A stretch of DNA of 64,000 nucleotides, from positions 59,903-123,902 of the forward strand of contig NZ_LMJL01000007.1 in NCBI RefSeq assembly GCF_001429295.1. Reading direction: 5' to 3'. The notes beneath the pieces were generated by a model, which saw only the letters and a list, made by a program, of their open reading frames with translations, ran no database searches and was not told the origin of the DNA. This DNA is from Flavobacterium sp. Root935 (GTDB lineage: Bacteria > Bacteroidota > Bacteroidia > Flavobacteriales > Flavobacteriaceae). Positions 17,418 to 26,968 of the stretch are shown here, one piece after another (position 1 is the stretch's first letter; every line of letters begins with the position of its first letter). A program made the translations under genes and the position numbers.

Positions 17418-18416
17418 ATGGTATTAGTAACTGGAGGAACTGGTTTAGTTGGCGCACATTTATTACTTCATTTAATTGAAAATGGAGAAAATGTTCGGGC
17501 TGTATATAGATCAAAAAGTAAAATCGAAAAAACAAAATCGATTTTTGAGTTCTATAAAAAACCAGATTTATTTGAAAAAATAAATTGGATTGAGGCTGAT
17601 ATTTTAGATGTTCCTTCCTTAGAAAATGCTTTTATCGACATAAGTCAGGTTTATCACTGCGCCGCCTTGATCTCGTTTGATCCAAAAGACGAGGAAAAAC
17701 TCAGAAAAACAAATATCGAAGGAACGGCAAACATGGTTAATTTTTCTATTGCCAAAAACATAGAAAAATTTTGTTTTATAAGTTCAATCGCTGCCTTGGG
17801 CGATATTGCAGCACACGAAACGCATATTACCGAAGAAACAGATTGGAATCCCGAAAAACCACACAGCGATTACGCCATTTCTAAATATGGTGCAGAAATG
17901 GAAGTTTGGCGCGGACAGCAAGAAGGCTTAAAGGTGATTATTGTAAATCCTGGAGTAATTTTAGGTCCGCCCAAAATGACGATTTTTGAAGAAGGAAGCA
18001 GTAAAATCTACCAAAAAGTTTCTAACGGCCTTCCGTTTTACACACTCGGAAGTACTGGATTTATTTCTGTGGATGATGTAATAAAAACTACTATTGAATT
18101 AATGAAAAGCGACATTAAAAATGAACGTTTTACATTAATTGCAGATAACATTGTTTTTAGAGATCTTTTAAATACCGTTGCAGATGCATTAAATGCAAAA
18201 AGACCATATATCCATGCTAAACCATTTTTTATGAATTTCTTATGGATTGCTGATGGAATATTTTCGACCTTATTTTTTAGAGAAAGAAGTATTACCAAAG
18301 CAACTGCAAAAGCCTCTTACTCTAAGAATTTATATAGTAATGAAAAAATAAAAACCGCTCTAGGAACGGTTTTTACAGATATTCACCAGTACATTAAAGA
18401 CAGTTCAAAATTATAA
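17418..18416 (+). CDS. NAD(P)-dependent epimerase/dehydratase (extended SDR)
   Basis: A 332-residue protein from the ATG at 17418. The frame is open for 62 codons upstream, but that stretch is repetitive (CAAT/TTTGC-rich) and has no domain, whereas MVLVTGGTGLVGAHLL is the expected start with the GxxGxxG nucleotide loop at residues 6-12. The active-site pair is in YAISKYGAE, with the upstream Ser in FCFISSIAALGD. It belongs to the extended short-chain dehydrogenase family, which acts on nucleotide sugars, flavonoid-like or steroid-like substrates; the substrate here is not predictable. Its last bases overlap the convergent DUF4296 gene by six bases. Confidence 0.8.
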   Translation: MVLVTGGTGLVGAHLLLHLIENGENVRAVYRSKSKIEKTKSIFEFYKKPDLFEKINWIEADILDVPSLENAFIDISQVYHCAALISFDPKDEEKLRKTNIEGTANMVNFSIAKNIEKFCFISSIAALGDIAAHETHITEETDWNPEKPHSDYAISKYGAEMEVWRGQQEGLKVIIVNPGVILGPPKMTIFEEGSSKIYQKVSNGLPFYTLGSTGFISVDDVIKTTIELMKSDIKNERFTLIADNIVFRDLLNTVADALNAKRPYIHAKPFFMNFLWIADGIFSTLFFRERSITKATAKASYSKNLYSNEKIKTALGTVFTDIHQYIKDSSKL

Positions 18417-18899
18417 TTGTCTTCTATTTTTTCTTTGCGCCATTTTTATAGAATCAATATTGATTTTTGGAATGCTTTTTTTGACAGAATCTTTCGAAAC
18501 TTCCTTCAATTCCTTTGGCTTATTTTTATTCTCTTTTGCTGCTTTTTTCTCATCGATTTTTGCAAGAGAATCTGCTGCTCTTTGATTTTTAGCCAATCTC
18601 TTGTTTACCTCATCGAACATATCTTTATAACTTTCATAATCAGAAGCATAATACATATTATTCTGAACAAATTGCAGACTGTCTACTTTATATTTTTGTA
18701 AAATAAACTTTGTTGGATCACTGTTTATCGAATCTAAAGACAATGGCTTTTGATACCTCATTGCTTCAAGAAGCGACAAATCGTACATGATATCAACCAT
18801 TTTTTCTCTTTCAATAAGCTTCGCAGGCTGTTTTACCAGCTCTTTTTTGCAGCTTATAGAAAGAAACAAAACCAATACTATTACTATAAAATTCTTCAT
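18411..18899 (-). CDS. DUF4296 lipoprotein
   Basis: A 162-residue protein with a lipoprotein signal (FLSISCKK, Cys17). Residues 25-115 look like the DUF4296 helical domain (IEREKMVDIMYDLSLLEAM, then VDSLQFVQNNMYYASDYE). A Lys-rich tail follows (AAKENKNKPKELKEVSKDS). The function is unknown. It follows dihydroorotase by only nine bases and probably shares its transcript. Confidence 0.75.
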   Translation of the reverse strand: MKNFIVIVLVLFLSISCKKELVKQPAKLIEREKMVDIMYDLSLLEAMRYQKPLSLDSINSDPTKFILQKYKVDSLQFVQNNMYYASDYESYKDMFDEVNKRLAKNQRAADSLAKIDEKKAAKENKNKPKELKEVSKDSVKKSIPKINIDSIKMAQRKNRRQL

Positions 18900-18908
18900 A
18901 GTCGTTTT

Positions 18909-20249
18909 TTATCTGTCAAATAATAATCGTTTTCCGGCTCTCGTATCTTTTACTTTGAAATTATTATAAACCAATTCTCCGTTTACAAAAGTATGTGTAA
19001 TTCTTGATTTGAAAGTAAAATTCTCAAAAGGCGACCATCCGCATTTGTATAAAATATTCTCTGGTTTTACACTCCAAGGCAGGCTCGGATTTACAATAAC
19101 TAAATCGGCGTGATAACCTTCTCTTATAAAACCTCTTTTTTCGATTTTGAAAATTTTAGCTGGATTGTGGCACATTTTCTCTACTATTTTCTCCACGCTA
19201 ATTTTACCTTGATGATGTGCTTCAAACATAGCTACAACAGCATGCTGTACGAGCGGACCACCAGAAGGTGCTTTTAAATACGACTGCATTTTTTCCTCTT
19301 TTGTATGAGGTGCGTGGTCTGTAGCAATTACATCAATTCGCCCGTCGTTCAAAGCTTTCCAAAGTTCAGCACGATCTTCGGCAGTTTTTACGGCTGGATT
19401 CCATTTAATGAAATTTCCTTTTGTTTTGTAATCTTCGTCAGTAAACCAAAGATGATGTACACAAACCTCAGCAGTAATCTTTTTATCTTCTAACGGAATT
19501 TTATTCGTAAACAATTCCATTTCTTTCGCAGTTGAAAGATGGAAAATATGAAGTCTTGCTCCTGTGCGTTTTGCCAAAGCAACTGCTTTTGAAGAAGAAA
19601 TATAACAAGCCTCTGCACTTCTAATTAAATTATGCGCAGTTACGGGAACATCTTCTCCATACTGCTCTTTAAAAGCCGCAAGATTATTTTGAATTGTAGT
19701 TTCATCTTCGCAGTGAACCGCAATTAGCATTGGTGTGCTAGAAAAAATCTTTTCTAAAACTGCTTCGTTATCAACCAGCATATTTCCTGTTGATGAACCT
19801 AAGAAAATTTTAATTCCGGCAACGTTTTTTGGATTTGTTTTTAAAACCTCTTCCAAATTATCATTTGTTGCACCCATCATAAACGAATAATTCGCAAATG
19901 ATTTTTGAGATGCAATTTGATATTTATCTTCTAAAATTTCTTGTGTTACTGAATTAGGAACCGTATTTGGTTGCTCGATAAAAGAAGTAATCCCTCCAGC
20001 AACAGCAGCTCGAGATTCAGATTCGATATCTCCTTTATGCGTTAAACCCGGTTCTCTAAAATGTACTTGATCGTCAATTGCTCCCGGCATTAAATAACTT
20101 CCTTCGGCATCGATTACTATACAATTTGATGTTTTTAACGAAATGCTGTCGGCAATTTCAACAATCAAATCATTTTCTATTAAAACATCTCCTTCAAAAA
20201 TTGTCCCTTCGTTTACAATTTTGGCATTTTTTATTAAAATCCTATTCAT
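18909..20249 (-). CDS. pyrC: Dihydroorotase
   Basis: A 446-residue amidohydrolase that closes carbamoyl-aspartate to dihydroorotate, the third step of pyrimidine synthesis. The metal-binding motif DDQVHFREPG is near residues 58-67. Further ligands are seen in the AVHCEDE and ARLHIFHLSTA segments, and the catalytic Asp in VIATDHAPHTKEEK. The length and these motifs fit the class I (PyrC/AllB-like) branch common in Bacteroidota. It is the middle gene of a minus-strand operon with a GT2 transferase upstream (nine bases) and a DUF4296 lipoprotein downstream. Confidence 0.9.
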   Translation of the reverse strand: MNRILIKNAKIVNEGTIFEGDVLIENDLIVEIADSISLKTSNCIVIDAEGSYLMPGAIDDQVHFREPGLTHKGDIESESRAAVAGGITSFIEQPNTVPNSVTQEILEDKYQIASQKSFANYSFMMGATNDNLEEVLKTNPKNVAGIKIFLGSSTGNMLVDNEAVLEKIFSSTPMLIAVHCEDETTIQNNLAAFKEQYGEDVPVTAHNLIRSAEACYISSSKAVALAKRTGARLHIFHLSTAKEMELFTNKIPLEDKKITAEVCVHHLWFTDEDYKTKGNFIKWNPAVKTAEDRAELWKALNDGRIDVIATDHAPHTKEEKMQSYLKAPSGGPLVQHAVVAMFEAHHQGKISVEKIVEKMCHNPAKIFKIEKRGFIREGYHADLVIVNPSLPWSVKPENILYKCGWSPFENFTFKSRITHTFVNGELVYNNFKVKDTRAGKRLLFDR

Positions 20250-20258
20250 GATGTTGGT

Positions 20259-20984
20259 TTATAATGAATTGACTAATTTTCTTAATCTAAGTGAAATTAC
20301 GCCTAGTATAGCTTCTTTAATAATGGCATTACTCATTTTAGAAACTCCTTTTGTTCTATCTGTAAAGATAATAGGAACTTCTGTAATTTGAAATTTTGCA
20401 CAGTATGTTCTGTATTTCATTTCGATTTGAAACGCATACCCAACAAATTTTATTTTATTCAAATTGATTTTTTCTAGAACTTCTCGTTTGTAACATACAA
20501 AACCTGCAGTGGCATCATGAATTTTCATTCCTGTGATAAATTTCACGTAAACCGATGCAAAATAAGACATCAAAACTCGGCTTAGAGGCCAGTTTACAAC
20601 GTTTACACCCGTTACATAACGAGAACCAATTGCAAGGTCTGCGCCACCAAAATGGCAGGCATCGTACAGCTTTTCTAAATCATTTGGGTTATGGGAAAAA
20701 TCGGCATCCATTTCAAAAATAAATTGATAATTGCGTTCTAAAGCCCACTTGAAGCCATGAACATAAGCTGTTCCTAAACCTGATTTTTTGGTTCTTTGTT
20801 CTAAAAAAAGCTTATCTGGAAATTCTTCCTGTAATGCAATCACTTTTTTTGCAGTATGATCAGGAGAATTGTCATCAATAATCAGCAGATGAAAAGATTT
20901 ATGCTGCGAAAGTACTGCTCTTACTATACTTTCTATATTCTCAATTTCGTTATATGTGGGAATTATGACAATACTATCATTCAT
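20259..20984 (-). CDS. Polyprenol-phosphate mannosyltransferase-like GT2 glycosyltransferase
   Basis: A 241-residue GT-A fold enzyme. SIVIIPTYNEIENIESIVRA starts the fold, LLIIDDNSPDHTA follows, and FEMDADFSHNPND carries the metal-binding DxD. ATAGFVCYKREVLEKI and KYRTYCAKFQITEVPIIF match dolichyl-phosphate mannose synthases without membrane tails. It probably transfers a sugar from GDP- or UDP-sugar to a polyprenyl phosphate for cell-envelope or protein glycosylation. It is the first gene of the pyrC operon. Confidence 0.85.
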   Translation of the reverse strand: MNDSIVIIPTYNEIENIESIVRAVLSQHKSFHLLIIDDNSPDHTAKKVIALQEEFPDKLFLEQRTKKSGLGTAYVHGFKWALERNYQFIFEMDADFSHNPNDLEKLYDACHFGGADLAIGSRYVTGVNVVNWPLSRVLMSYFASVYVKFITGMKIHDATAGFVCYKREVLEKINLNKIKFVGYAFQIEMKYRTYCAKFQITEVPIIFTDRTKGVSKMSNAIIKEAILGVISLRLRKLVNSL

Positions 20985-21005
20985 TTTTTCTCGGTAATTT
21001 CACCG

Positions 21006-21013
21006 CAAAAGTA
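21006..21013 (-). promoter_or_regulatory. Promoter -7 element of the GT2-pyrC-DUF4296 operon
   Basis: TACTTTTG on the minus strand matches TAnnTTTG about 22 bases before the GT2 start codon. Confidence 0.45.
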
Positions 21014-21075
21014 AACTTTTTATAGCATTTGATTCATAATAAATATATAATAAAAGTATTGCATCAAAAAATTAC

Positions 21076-21083
21076 TAATTTTG
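21076..21083 (+). promoter_or_regulatory. Promoter -7 element of the DUF4271-hemD operon
   Basis: TAATTTTG matches TAnnTTTG and ends seven bases before the DUF4271 start codon, so the transcript is nearly leaderless. Confidence 0.45.
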
Positions 21084-21090
21084 TAACGCT

Positions 21091-21759
21091 ATGATTGAAC
21101 AACTTCATCCTCGAATTCTGGAAAACAAAGACTGGGCAACACTTTTGTTTGTGCTGACCTTTGCTGTTGTTGCCATGACAAAATCTGCTTATGAAACTAG
21201 ATTTAGTGAATTTAGTAAACTTATTTTTTCTGATAAATATGCTAAAATTTATCGCGACAACAACCATTTAAAAAGCAGTTTTACAGTTGGTTTATTTTTT
21301 GTACAAATTGTTTCGTACGCATTTTTCATTTTGCTTACGATGAACATTTTTGGACAGGCCTCTAAAACTGATTGGGTTTTGTTTATTCAGATCGCAACTT
21401 TCCTTCTTTATTTCATTTTAGGAAAGTATTTAATCGAGAAAATCGTAGCAACTTCATTCAACATTGATGAATTTGTAGAACTTTTTAACTTACAAAAAGT
21501 AACTTACAGAACATATATTGGCGTTTTAATCCTTCCAATCAATGCTATTTTGTTCTATTACAATAATATTCCACAAATCATACCGATAATAATCATAGGT
21601 ATTTCCCTGTGTATTAGTGTATACTCTTACTTTATTTCAATTAAAACATATCAAAACGCAATTATCAGCAAGTTATTTTATTTTATTTTATATCTTTGCG
21701 CTCTTGAAATAGCCCCTTATTATTTTCTTTATTATTGGATAACAAAAGGGAGTGCTTAG
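21091..21759 (+). CDS. DUF4271 membrane protein
   Basis: A 222-residue protein with about six or seven transmembrane helices (for example TLLFVLTFAVVAMT near 17-30, then FFVQIVSYAFFILLTM). The N-terminus resembles the DUF4271 family, which is restricted to Bacteroidota and usually sits directly before uroporphyrinogen-III synthase, as here. The molecular role is unknown. It overlaps the extended downstream frame, and the chosen hemD start follows its stop by 14 bases. Confidence 0.75.
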   Translation: MIEQLHPRILENKDWATLLFVLTFAVVAMTKSAYETRFSEFSKLIFSDKYAKIYRDNNHLKSSFTVGLFFVQIVSYAFFILLTMNIFGQASKTDWVLFIQIATFLLYFILGKYLIEKIVATSFNIDEFVELFNLQKVTYRTYIGVLILPINAILFYYNNIPQIIPIIIIGISLCISVYSYFISIKTYQNAIISKLFYFILYLCALEIAPYYFLYYWITKGSA

Positions 21760-21773
21760 AAAATGTTTATAAT

Positions 21774-22523
21774 ATGAAAGTGAAAACAATTTTGGTGTCA
21801 CAGCCTGAACCTAAAGTGGAGAATTCTCCTTACTTTGAGCTCCAACAAAAACACAAAATAAAAATTGATTTCAGACCATTTATTCATGTGGAAGGGGTTA
21901 GCGCAAAAGAGATTCGATTACAAAAAATCGATCTTAATCATTACACTGCGATCATTTTAACAAGTAGAAATGCTGTAGATCATTTTTTTAGAGTTGCTGA
22001 TGAAATGCGTTATAAAGTTCCTGAAGGATTGAAGTATTTCTGTCAATCTGAGGCTGTTGCGTTTTACCTTCAAAAGTATGTTGTGTACAGAAAACGTAAA
22101 ATTTACGTTGGAGCAAAAGATTTTGCGGATTTATCTCCGCTGATTAAGAAGTACAAAGACGAAAAGTTTTTACTTCCTGCATCTGATCAATTAAATGCAG
22201 ATGCTCCTATAACATTAAACAGTCTTAAAGTAGATTGGGCACAAGCTATTTTTTACAGAACTGTAATGAGTGATTTGTCTGACTTAGCTGATGTTTATTA
22301 TGACGTTTTAGCTTTTTTCAGCCCAACTGGAATTAAATCTCTGTTTAAGAATTTCCCAGATTTCAAACAAAACGACACCAGAATCGCAGTATTTGGAAGC
22401 ACAACTCAAAAAGAGGCTCTAGATCATGGTTTAAGAATTGATATTCTTGCTCCAACTCCTGAAACGCCTTCTATGACAATGGCTCTAGAAAAATACGTTG
22501 CCGAAGCAAACAAAGGAAAATAA
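21774..22523 (+). CDS. hemD: Uroporphyrinogen-III synthase
   Basis: A 249-residue protein from the ATG at 21774; an earlier in-frame start would overlap DUF4271 and add no domain. HemD converts hydroxymethylbilane to uroporphyrinogen III in heme synthesis. The sequence shows the two-lobed HemD pattern with weak conservation: VKTILVSQPEPKVENSPYF, then HYTAIILTSRNAVDHFF, then AFFSPTGIKSLF and ALDHGLRIDILAPTPETP near the end. The other heme genes are not in the window. Confidence 0.85.
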   Translation: MKVKTILVSQPEPKVENSPYFELQQKHKIKIDFRPFIHVEGVSAKEIRLQKIDLNHYTAIILTSRNAVDHFFRVADEMRYKVPEGLKYFCQSEAVAFYLQKYVVYRKRKIYVGAKDFADLSPLIKKYKDEKFLLPASDQLNADAPITLNSLKVDWAQAIFYRTVMSDLSDLADVYYDVLAFFSPTGIKSLFKNFPDFKQNDTRIAVFGSTTQKEALDHGLRIDILAPTPETPSMTMALEKYVAEANKGK

Positions 22524-22546
22524 CCTTAAGAAATATATAATTTTAA

Positions 22547-22586
22547 AAATCCAAATTCCAACTAATCACTGGGATTTGGATTTTTT
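22547..22586 (+). terminator. Terminator after hemD
   Basis: The stem AAATCCAAATTCC / GGGATTTGGATTT with one wobble pair is followed by a T tract. It is made from the same CCAAATTCCAA repeat vocabulary seen at other gene ends. Confidence 0.7.
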
Positions 22587-22765
22587 GTTTTAACGACTTC
22601 ATAAATCAAACACAACAAGTGGTTTCAACCACTGGAACGCATTTGGATTTTCTTAAATTGGAATTTGGATTTTTTACATTGGAATTTCTATTTACAAGCC
22701 ATTTTAATTACATTTGATTCCTATTCTAAACCCAAATCACAAAAAATAGTTTCAAATTGTAAGTT

Positions 22766-23236
22766 ATGAAAATCAACTCCCTCTTAATTGAAATTGACGG
22801 TATCGACAAAGAAATCCTTCGGTATTTAATGGACGATGCCCGAAAACCAATTTTGCAAATCGCCAATAAAATCGGAATTTCTGGTGCGGCAATTCATCAG
22901 AGATTAAAAAAACTAGAACAATCCGGCGTAATCTCTGGCTCTAAGTTTACTGTAAACCCAAAGGTTTTAGGTTACAACACAATGGCGTTTATTGGAGTTT
23001 ATTTGGACAAAGCTTCCCGAAATTCGGAAGCTGTAAAAGAACTTAGAAAAATTCCTGAAGTTTTAGAATGTCATTATACTACTGGAAACTGGTCTGTTTT
23101 AATTAAAATAATCTGTCGTGATAACGAACATTTAATGCAGCTTTTAAATACAAAAATTCAAGCGATTGAAGGTGTTTCTAGAACTGAAACTTTTATTTCT
23201 TTAGATCAGCAGATTGATAGACAGATTCAGCTTTAG
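22766..23236 (+). CDS. Lrp/AsnC-family transcriptional regulator
   Basis: A 156-residue regulator. The N-terminal helix-turn-helix (about residues 13-60) reads LDGIDKEILRYLMDD-like, with ILQIANKIGISGAAIHQRLK. A C-terminal RAM domain follows (about 75-150), with AFIGVYLDKAS and the typical TETFISLDQQIDRQIQL ending. Members bind amino acids or related ligands and form octamers. No biosynthetic gene is adjacent, so its targets are unknown. Confidence 0.9.
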   Translation: MKINSLLIEIDGIDKEILRYLMDDARKPILQIANKIGISGAAIHQRLKKLEQSGVISGSKFTVNPKVLGYNTMAFIGVYLDKASRNSEAVKELRKIPEVLECHYTTGNWSVLIKIICRDNEHLMQLLNTKIQAIEGVSRTETFISLDQQIDRQIQL

Positions 23237-23242
23237 CAATCT

Positions 23243-23361
23243 AAAATTCCAATTTTCAAAATCCAAATTCCAAATTCGAAAAGTATTACTGATTCATTCG
23301 TTATCGGAAAGAATAAAAAAATTCCAAACCTAACAGATTTGGAATTTGGAATTTTAAAATA
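23243..23361. repeat. CCAAATTCCAA-type inverted repeat between convergent genes
   Basis: The left arm has AAAATTCCAATTTT and ATCCAAATTCCAAATTC. The right arm has ATTTGGAATTTGGAATTTTA. The same words appear at 22547-22586, 29661-29720, 42085-42122 and 62917-63012. It may double as a terminator for the Lrp and peptidase genes. Confidence 0.65.
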
Positions 23362-23378
23362 TTGAAAATTTAAATTAA

Positions 23379-24065
23379 TTAATTTCTCCTGCTTCCCGAA
23401 TAAATCGAGATATAGTACAACAACGTGGCGATAGAACCAATTGCAGCTACTACATACGTTCTTGCAGCCCATTTTAAAGCATCTTTTGCTCCTGCCTGCT
23501 CTTCTTGTGTCAGCATGTGTTTATTTTCTAACCAAGCCAGCGCACGGTTACTCGCATCGTATTCTACAGGAAGTGTAATAATCGAAAACAAAGTTGTTGC
23601 CGCGAAAACTATAATCCCAATTAATAATAATTGTGGAAAAACCTTAATCATTAAGATTCCCGCAATTAAAATCCATTGCACGTAGTTTGAAGCAACGCTT
23701 ACGATTGGCACTAATTTCGAACGCATTGTCAGCCATTCGTAACCAATTGCATGCTGTACGGCGTGACCGCATTCGTGTGCTGCAACTGCTGCAGCTGCGG
23801 CGTTTCTGTGATTATAAACGGCTTCACTTAAATTTACTGTTTTATCTGAAGGATTATAATGATCTGTTAACTGACCTGGTGTCGAAATAACACGAACATC
23901 TGTAATTCCGTTATCGGCAAGCATTTTTTCGGCAATTTCAGCACCGCTCATTCCGTTTCTTAGTTGTAATTTTGAATATAATTCAAATTTACTCTTTAGC
24001 TGAGAACTTACCAGCCAGCTGAACAACATTATAGCTCCAGCAATAATTAGATATCCAGATCCCAT
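23379..24065 (-). CDS. Membrane zinc metallopeptidase (YugP family)
   Basis: A 228-residue protein with an N-terminal membrane helix (YLIIAGAIMLFSWLVS), the zinc motif HECGHAVQH near residues 91-99, and two or three more hydrophobic segments (IVSVASNYVQWILIAGILMI; then LLLIGIIVFAATTLFSI). This matches the neutral zinc metallopeptidase family of B. subtilis YugP. NRALAWLENKHMLTQEE is also typical. It is expected to be an inner-membrane protease; substrates are unknown. Confidence 0.85.
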   Translation of the reverse strand: MGSGYLIIAGAIMLFSWLVSSQLKSKFELYSKLQLRNGMSGAEIAEKMLADNGITDVRVISTPGQLTDHYNPSDKTVNLSEAVYNHRNAAAAAVAAHECGHAVQHAIGYEWLTMRSKLVPIVSVASNYVQWILIAGILMIKVFPQLLLIGIIVFAATTLFSIITLPVEYDASNRALAWLENKHMLTQEEQAGAKDALKWAARTYVVAAIGSIATLLYYISIYSGSRRN

Positions 24066-24169
24066 ATTTTCTAGTGTTTTTAGATTGATTTTTAAATTTA
24101 CAAAACAAACTGCAAATTATGAACCATTTTAACAAAATGCCATTTTGACATTTATTTACTAGTTTTGTC

Positions 24170-24799
24170 TCAGTTTAACATATTGTTTTTAAGCAGAAAA
24201 GCAATCAATTCTGCTACGTTTTTCATTTTATATTTTTGAAGAATATTTCGACGATGCGTTTGAACCGTCAAAAAACTCAAAAACAAATCATCTGCAATTT
24301 CCTGAGTCGATTTTCCCTGCGAAAGCAATAATGCAATATCACGTTCTCTTCTGCTTAAACCTGGAATGCGTTCTAAGTCTTCAGATAAAGGCTGGCTGAT
24401 TATGGTTTTTACTTCTTCACTAAAAACAATTTCACCTTCAATAGCTTTATAAATACAATTTTTAAATTCATCAAAAGAGGCATTTTTCAAGATATAGCCA
24501 TTCCCTCCATTTTGAATAAACTGCATTACCAAGCTTCTTTCAGATTGACTGCTCATGCCGATAATTACAATTTTAGGATGTTTTTGTTTAATGGTTTTAC
24601 ACAAGTCAACGCCATTTATAACTGGCAGAAAAATATCCATTAAGATGAGATCAACTTTATTGTCTTCGATATATTCTAAAAGCGATACTCCCGACTCAAA
24701 TTTTTCTACGATCTTAATAGCATCCAAATCCGACAACAAACCTGCTATTCCCGAAATCACAATCGGATGATCGTCTACAATTACTGTTTTATGTATCAT
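24170..24799 (-). CDS. LuxR/NarL-type response regulator
   Basis: A 209-residue regulator. The receiver domain (residues 4-118) has VIVDDHP and the phospho-acceptor Asp in LILMDIFLPVINGVDL. The C-terminal LuxR-type helix-turn-helix has LSRRERDIALLLSQGKST followed by FLSFLTVQTHRRNILQKY. It follows its sensor kinase by 15 bases on the same strand and is certainly its partner. Target genes are unknown; the small lipoprotein divergent from the kinase is one candidate. Confidence 0.9.
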   Translation of the reverse strand: MIHKTVIVDDHPIVISGIAGLLSDLDAIKIVEKFESGVSLLEYIEDNKVDLILMDIFLPVINGVDLCKTIKQKHPKIVIIGMSSQSERSLVMQFIQNGGNGYILKNASFDEFKNCIYKAIEGEIVFSEEVKTIISQPLSEDLERIPGLSRRERDIALLLSQGKSTQEIADDLFLSFLTVQTHRRNILQKYKMKNVAELIAFLLKNNMLN

Positions 24800-24814
24800 T
24801 TATATAGTCTGGAT

Positions 24815-26803
24815 TTAAATTTTTAATTCAATATATACTGAAGTCCCTTTATTGACAACCGAATCAATTTCTAGTTTCCCATTCAAAAATGCGACGCGGT
24901 TTTTAATATTTCGCAGTCCCATACCTTCTCTTTTTTCGGCGTGTTTTACATTAAATCCTACTCCATTGTCTTCTACAGTAATAAAGAACACATCTTTATT
25001 CTGCGAACAGGAAACTAAAATTTGTGAAGCTTTAGCATATTTTAAAGCATTATTTAGAAGTTCCTGTATTATGCGATAAATCATAATTTCAAAATGCTGT
25101 GGAAATTTTGATTTTTTAATTAAATACTGAAACTCAACTGCAGTTTCTAAAGTAGAATGAGAAACACACAAATCTTTCAACGCATGTTCAAGCCCCAATT
25201 TCATTAAACTTTCGGGCATTAAATTTTGAGAAATATTACGAAGCTCTTTAATGGAGTCGTTTAGCATTTCATTAATGTTCGGACTGTTTTCGTTATTTTC
25301 TCGGTTGACAAGACTCAAATGCATTTTCAAGCCAGAAAGCATACTTCCTAATCCATCATGTAAATCTCTTGCAATTCTCTTTCGTTCGATTTCTTCTCCT
25401 TGAATCAATGCATTTGAAATCGATAATTTCTGTTGATTTTCCAGCGCTGATAATTCTTGCTGTAAATTGACTTCTTTCTGAAAGCTCAGCTTTTTTTGAT
25501 AGTTATTATAAATCCATAAAAACAAAACTGTTAGGAACAATAAAAACGAAAGCGCTGCAAAAAGCATTGTGTTTAATCGATTATTATTGACTTGTAAAAC
25601 TGCTTTTTCATTTTCTGACTGCAGTAAAGAGATTTTCTTCTCACTTTCTGCTTTTTTATATTTTGCCTCGAATTCAATAATTTCATTTTTCAGATTGGCA
25701 TCGTTCAAACTATCATTTATAACATTGTATTTATGCGAATACGAATAGGCTTTGGAGTATTCTTTTGTCGCATTATAAACTTTAGATAATTCTTTATAAT
25801 AATTTTTTTTGTCAACAATAAATGGTGTGTTTTGCACCAAATATTCTAGATTACTTTTGGCTTTATCGTAGTTTTTGAGTTTAAAAAGCACTTCATACTC
25901 CGCAAATTTTAATCTGTTTAATGCGATAGAGTTACCATGTTTTACAGAAGAATTTATGCCTTTCTCAAAACTTATTAATGCTTCATTGTGTTTATTTTGT
26001 TTAGCATAATAAATTCCTTCTGCATAAAAATAAGAATCATTCAAATTCGATTCTGGATATTTTTTTAAAGTCAAAAAAGCTTTATCGAGTATACTTTTAG
26101 CATCATAAAAATGTTTAAGTTCTACCAAATTCTCTGCATTTATGATATAAGTTTCCATTTTAGACTCTGCCAGCGTCGGAGACTTTTTAGTAGTATTTTC
26201 GATATATTTTTGGGCTTGATCGAGATATTCTGCAGCTTTTTCCCTTTCGCCATTATTCATGAAAATAATGGCAACGGCTTTATTTAAACCGCTGATTAAC
26301 TCATAATCACCGCTTTTTTTGGCAATAGGAATTGCTTCATTCACCAACAGACGCATATAAGCATTTTCATTATTCTTGCGTTGCTGCATAATGCCATAAT
26401 TCTGAAGTATAATTGCCCGAATTCTATATGCTTCCTTATAGCGGTATTTTTTAAGTTTTTCATTAGCTTCTAATAAGGCTTTTTCGAAACCATCTATATC
26501 GCCTTTTTCAATAAAACTGTAAGCATTATAATAAAGCGAAATATCCCGTAAGAAAGGAAATTTTGTTTTTAATCGATTTCCTTGTTCGAGATATTCTTTG
26601 GATTTTTTGGCATCCTGAACCATTAAAAATAATTTGGACAGTCTAAAACTGTTCAAACTTTTAATGCTGTCGGACTTTACATTTTTTGTAGACTTAACAA
26701 TACTGTCAATATAAACCGTATCGTCATCTAATGAAAGGATTACTTGTGAATTGGAAATAGTAGAAAAAAACAAAAAAAAGATAAAGGCGTAGATTTTCTT
26801 CAT
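24815..26803 (-). CDS. TPR-containing sensor histidine kinase (HisKA_3 type)
   Basis: A 662-residue protein from the ATG at 26803, which gives a signal-like N-terminus (MKKIYAFIFFLFFSTISNSQ); the upstream in-frame start adds six polar residues. The periplasmic part (about 25-400) is helical and TPR-like (EALISFEKGINSSVKHG and similar). A transmembrane helix near 410-432 (AALSFLLFLTVLFLWIY) leads to the kinase. The phospho-acceptor is in IARDLHDGLGSMLSGLK, the ATP-binding N box in IIQELLNNALKYAK, and the glycine boxes in VEDNGVGF and GMGLRNIKNR. It senses an unknown envelope signal and signals to the regulator encoded next. Confidence 0.9.
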   Translation of the reverse strand: MKKIYAFIFFLFFSTISNSQVILSLDDDTVYIDSIVKSTKNVKSDSIKSLNSFRLSKLFLMVQDAKKSKEYLEQGNRLKTKFPFLRDISLYYNAYSFIEKGDIDGFEKALLEANEKLKKYRYKEAYRIRAIILQNYGIMQQRKNNENAYMRLLVNEAIPIAKKSGDYELISGLNKAVAIIFMNNGEREKAAEYLDQAQKYIENTTKKSPTLAESKMETYIINAENLVELKHFYDAKSILDKAFLTLKKYPESNLNDSYFYAEGIYYAKQNKHNEALISFEKGINSSVKHGNSIALNRLKFAEYEVLFKLKNYDKAKSNLEYLVQNTPFIVDKKNYYKELSKVYNATKEYSKAYSYSHKYNVINDSLNDANLKNEIIEFEAKYKKAESEKKISLLQSENEKAVLQVNNNRLNTMLFAALSFLLFLTVLFLWIYNNYQKKLSFQKEVNLQQELSALENQQKLSISNALIQGEEIERKRIARDLHDGLGSMLSGLKMHLSLVNRENNENSPNINEMLNDSIKELRNISQNLMPESLMKLGLEHALKDLCVSHSTLETAVEFQYLIKKSKFPQHFEIMIYRIIQELLNNALKYAKASQILVSCSQNKDVFFITVEDNGVGFNVKHAEKREGMGLRNIKNRVAFLNGKLEIDSVVNKGTSVYIELKI

Positions 26804-26968
26804 AAATGGGTATTTACTCAAAGTTATTAAAGCTTAGCGACTTTCAAAAAAAAATTAGCTCTTTTACCTGATATCAGGTAATAAAAAATACATTTTATCA
26901 GGTATTGATATCTCTTTAGTAAGGGTCTAATTTTGTTTGACTATGAATATTAATTTAAGAATTTTATT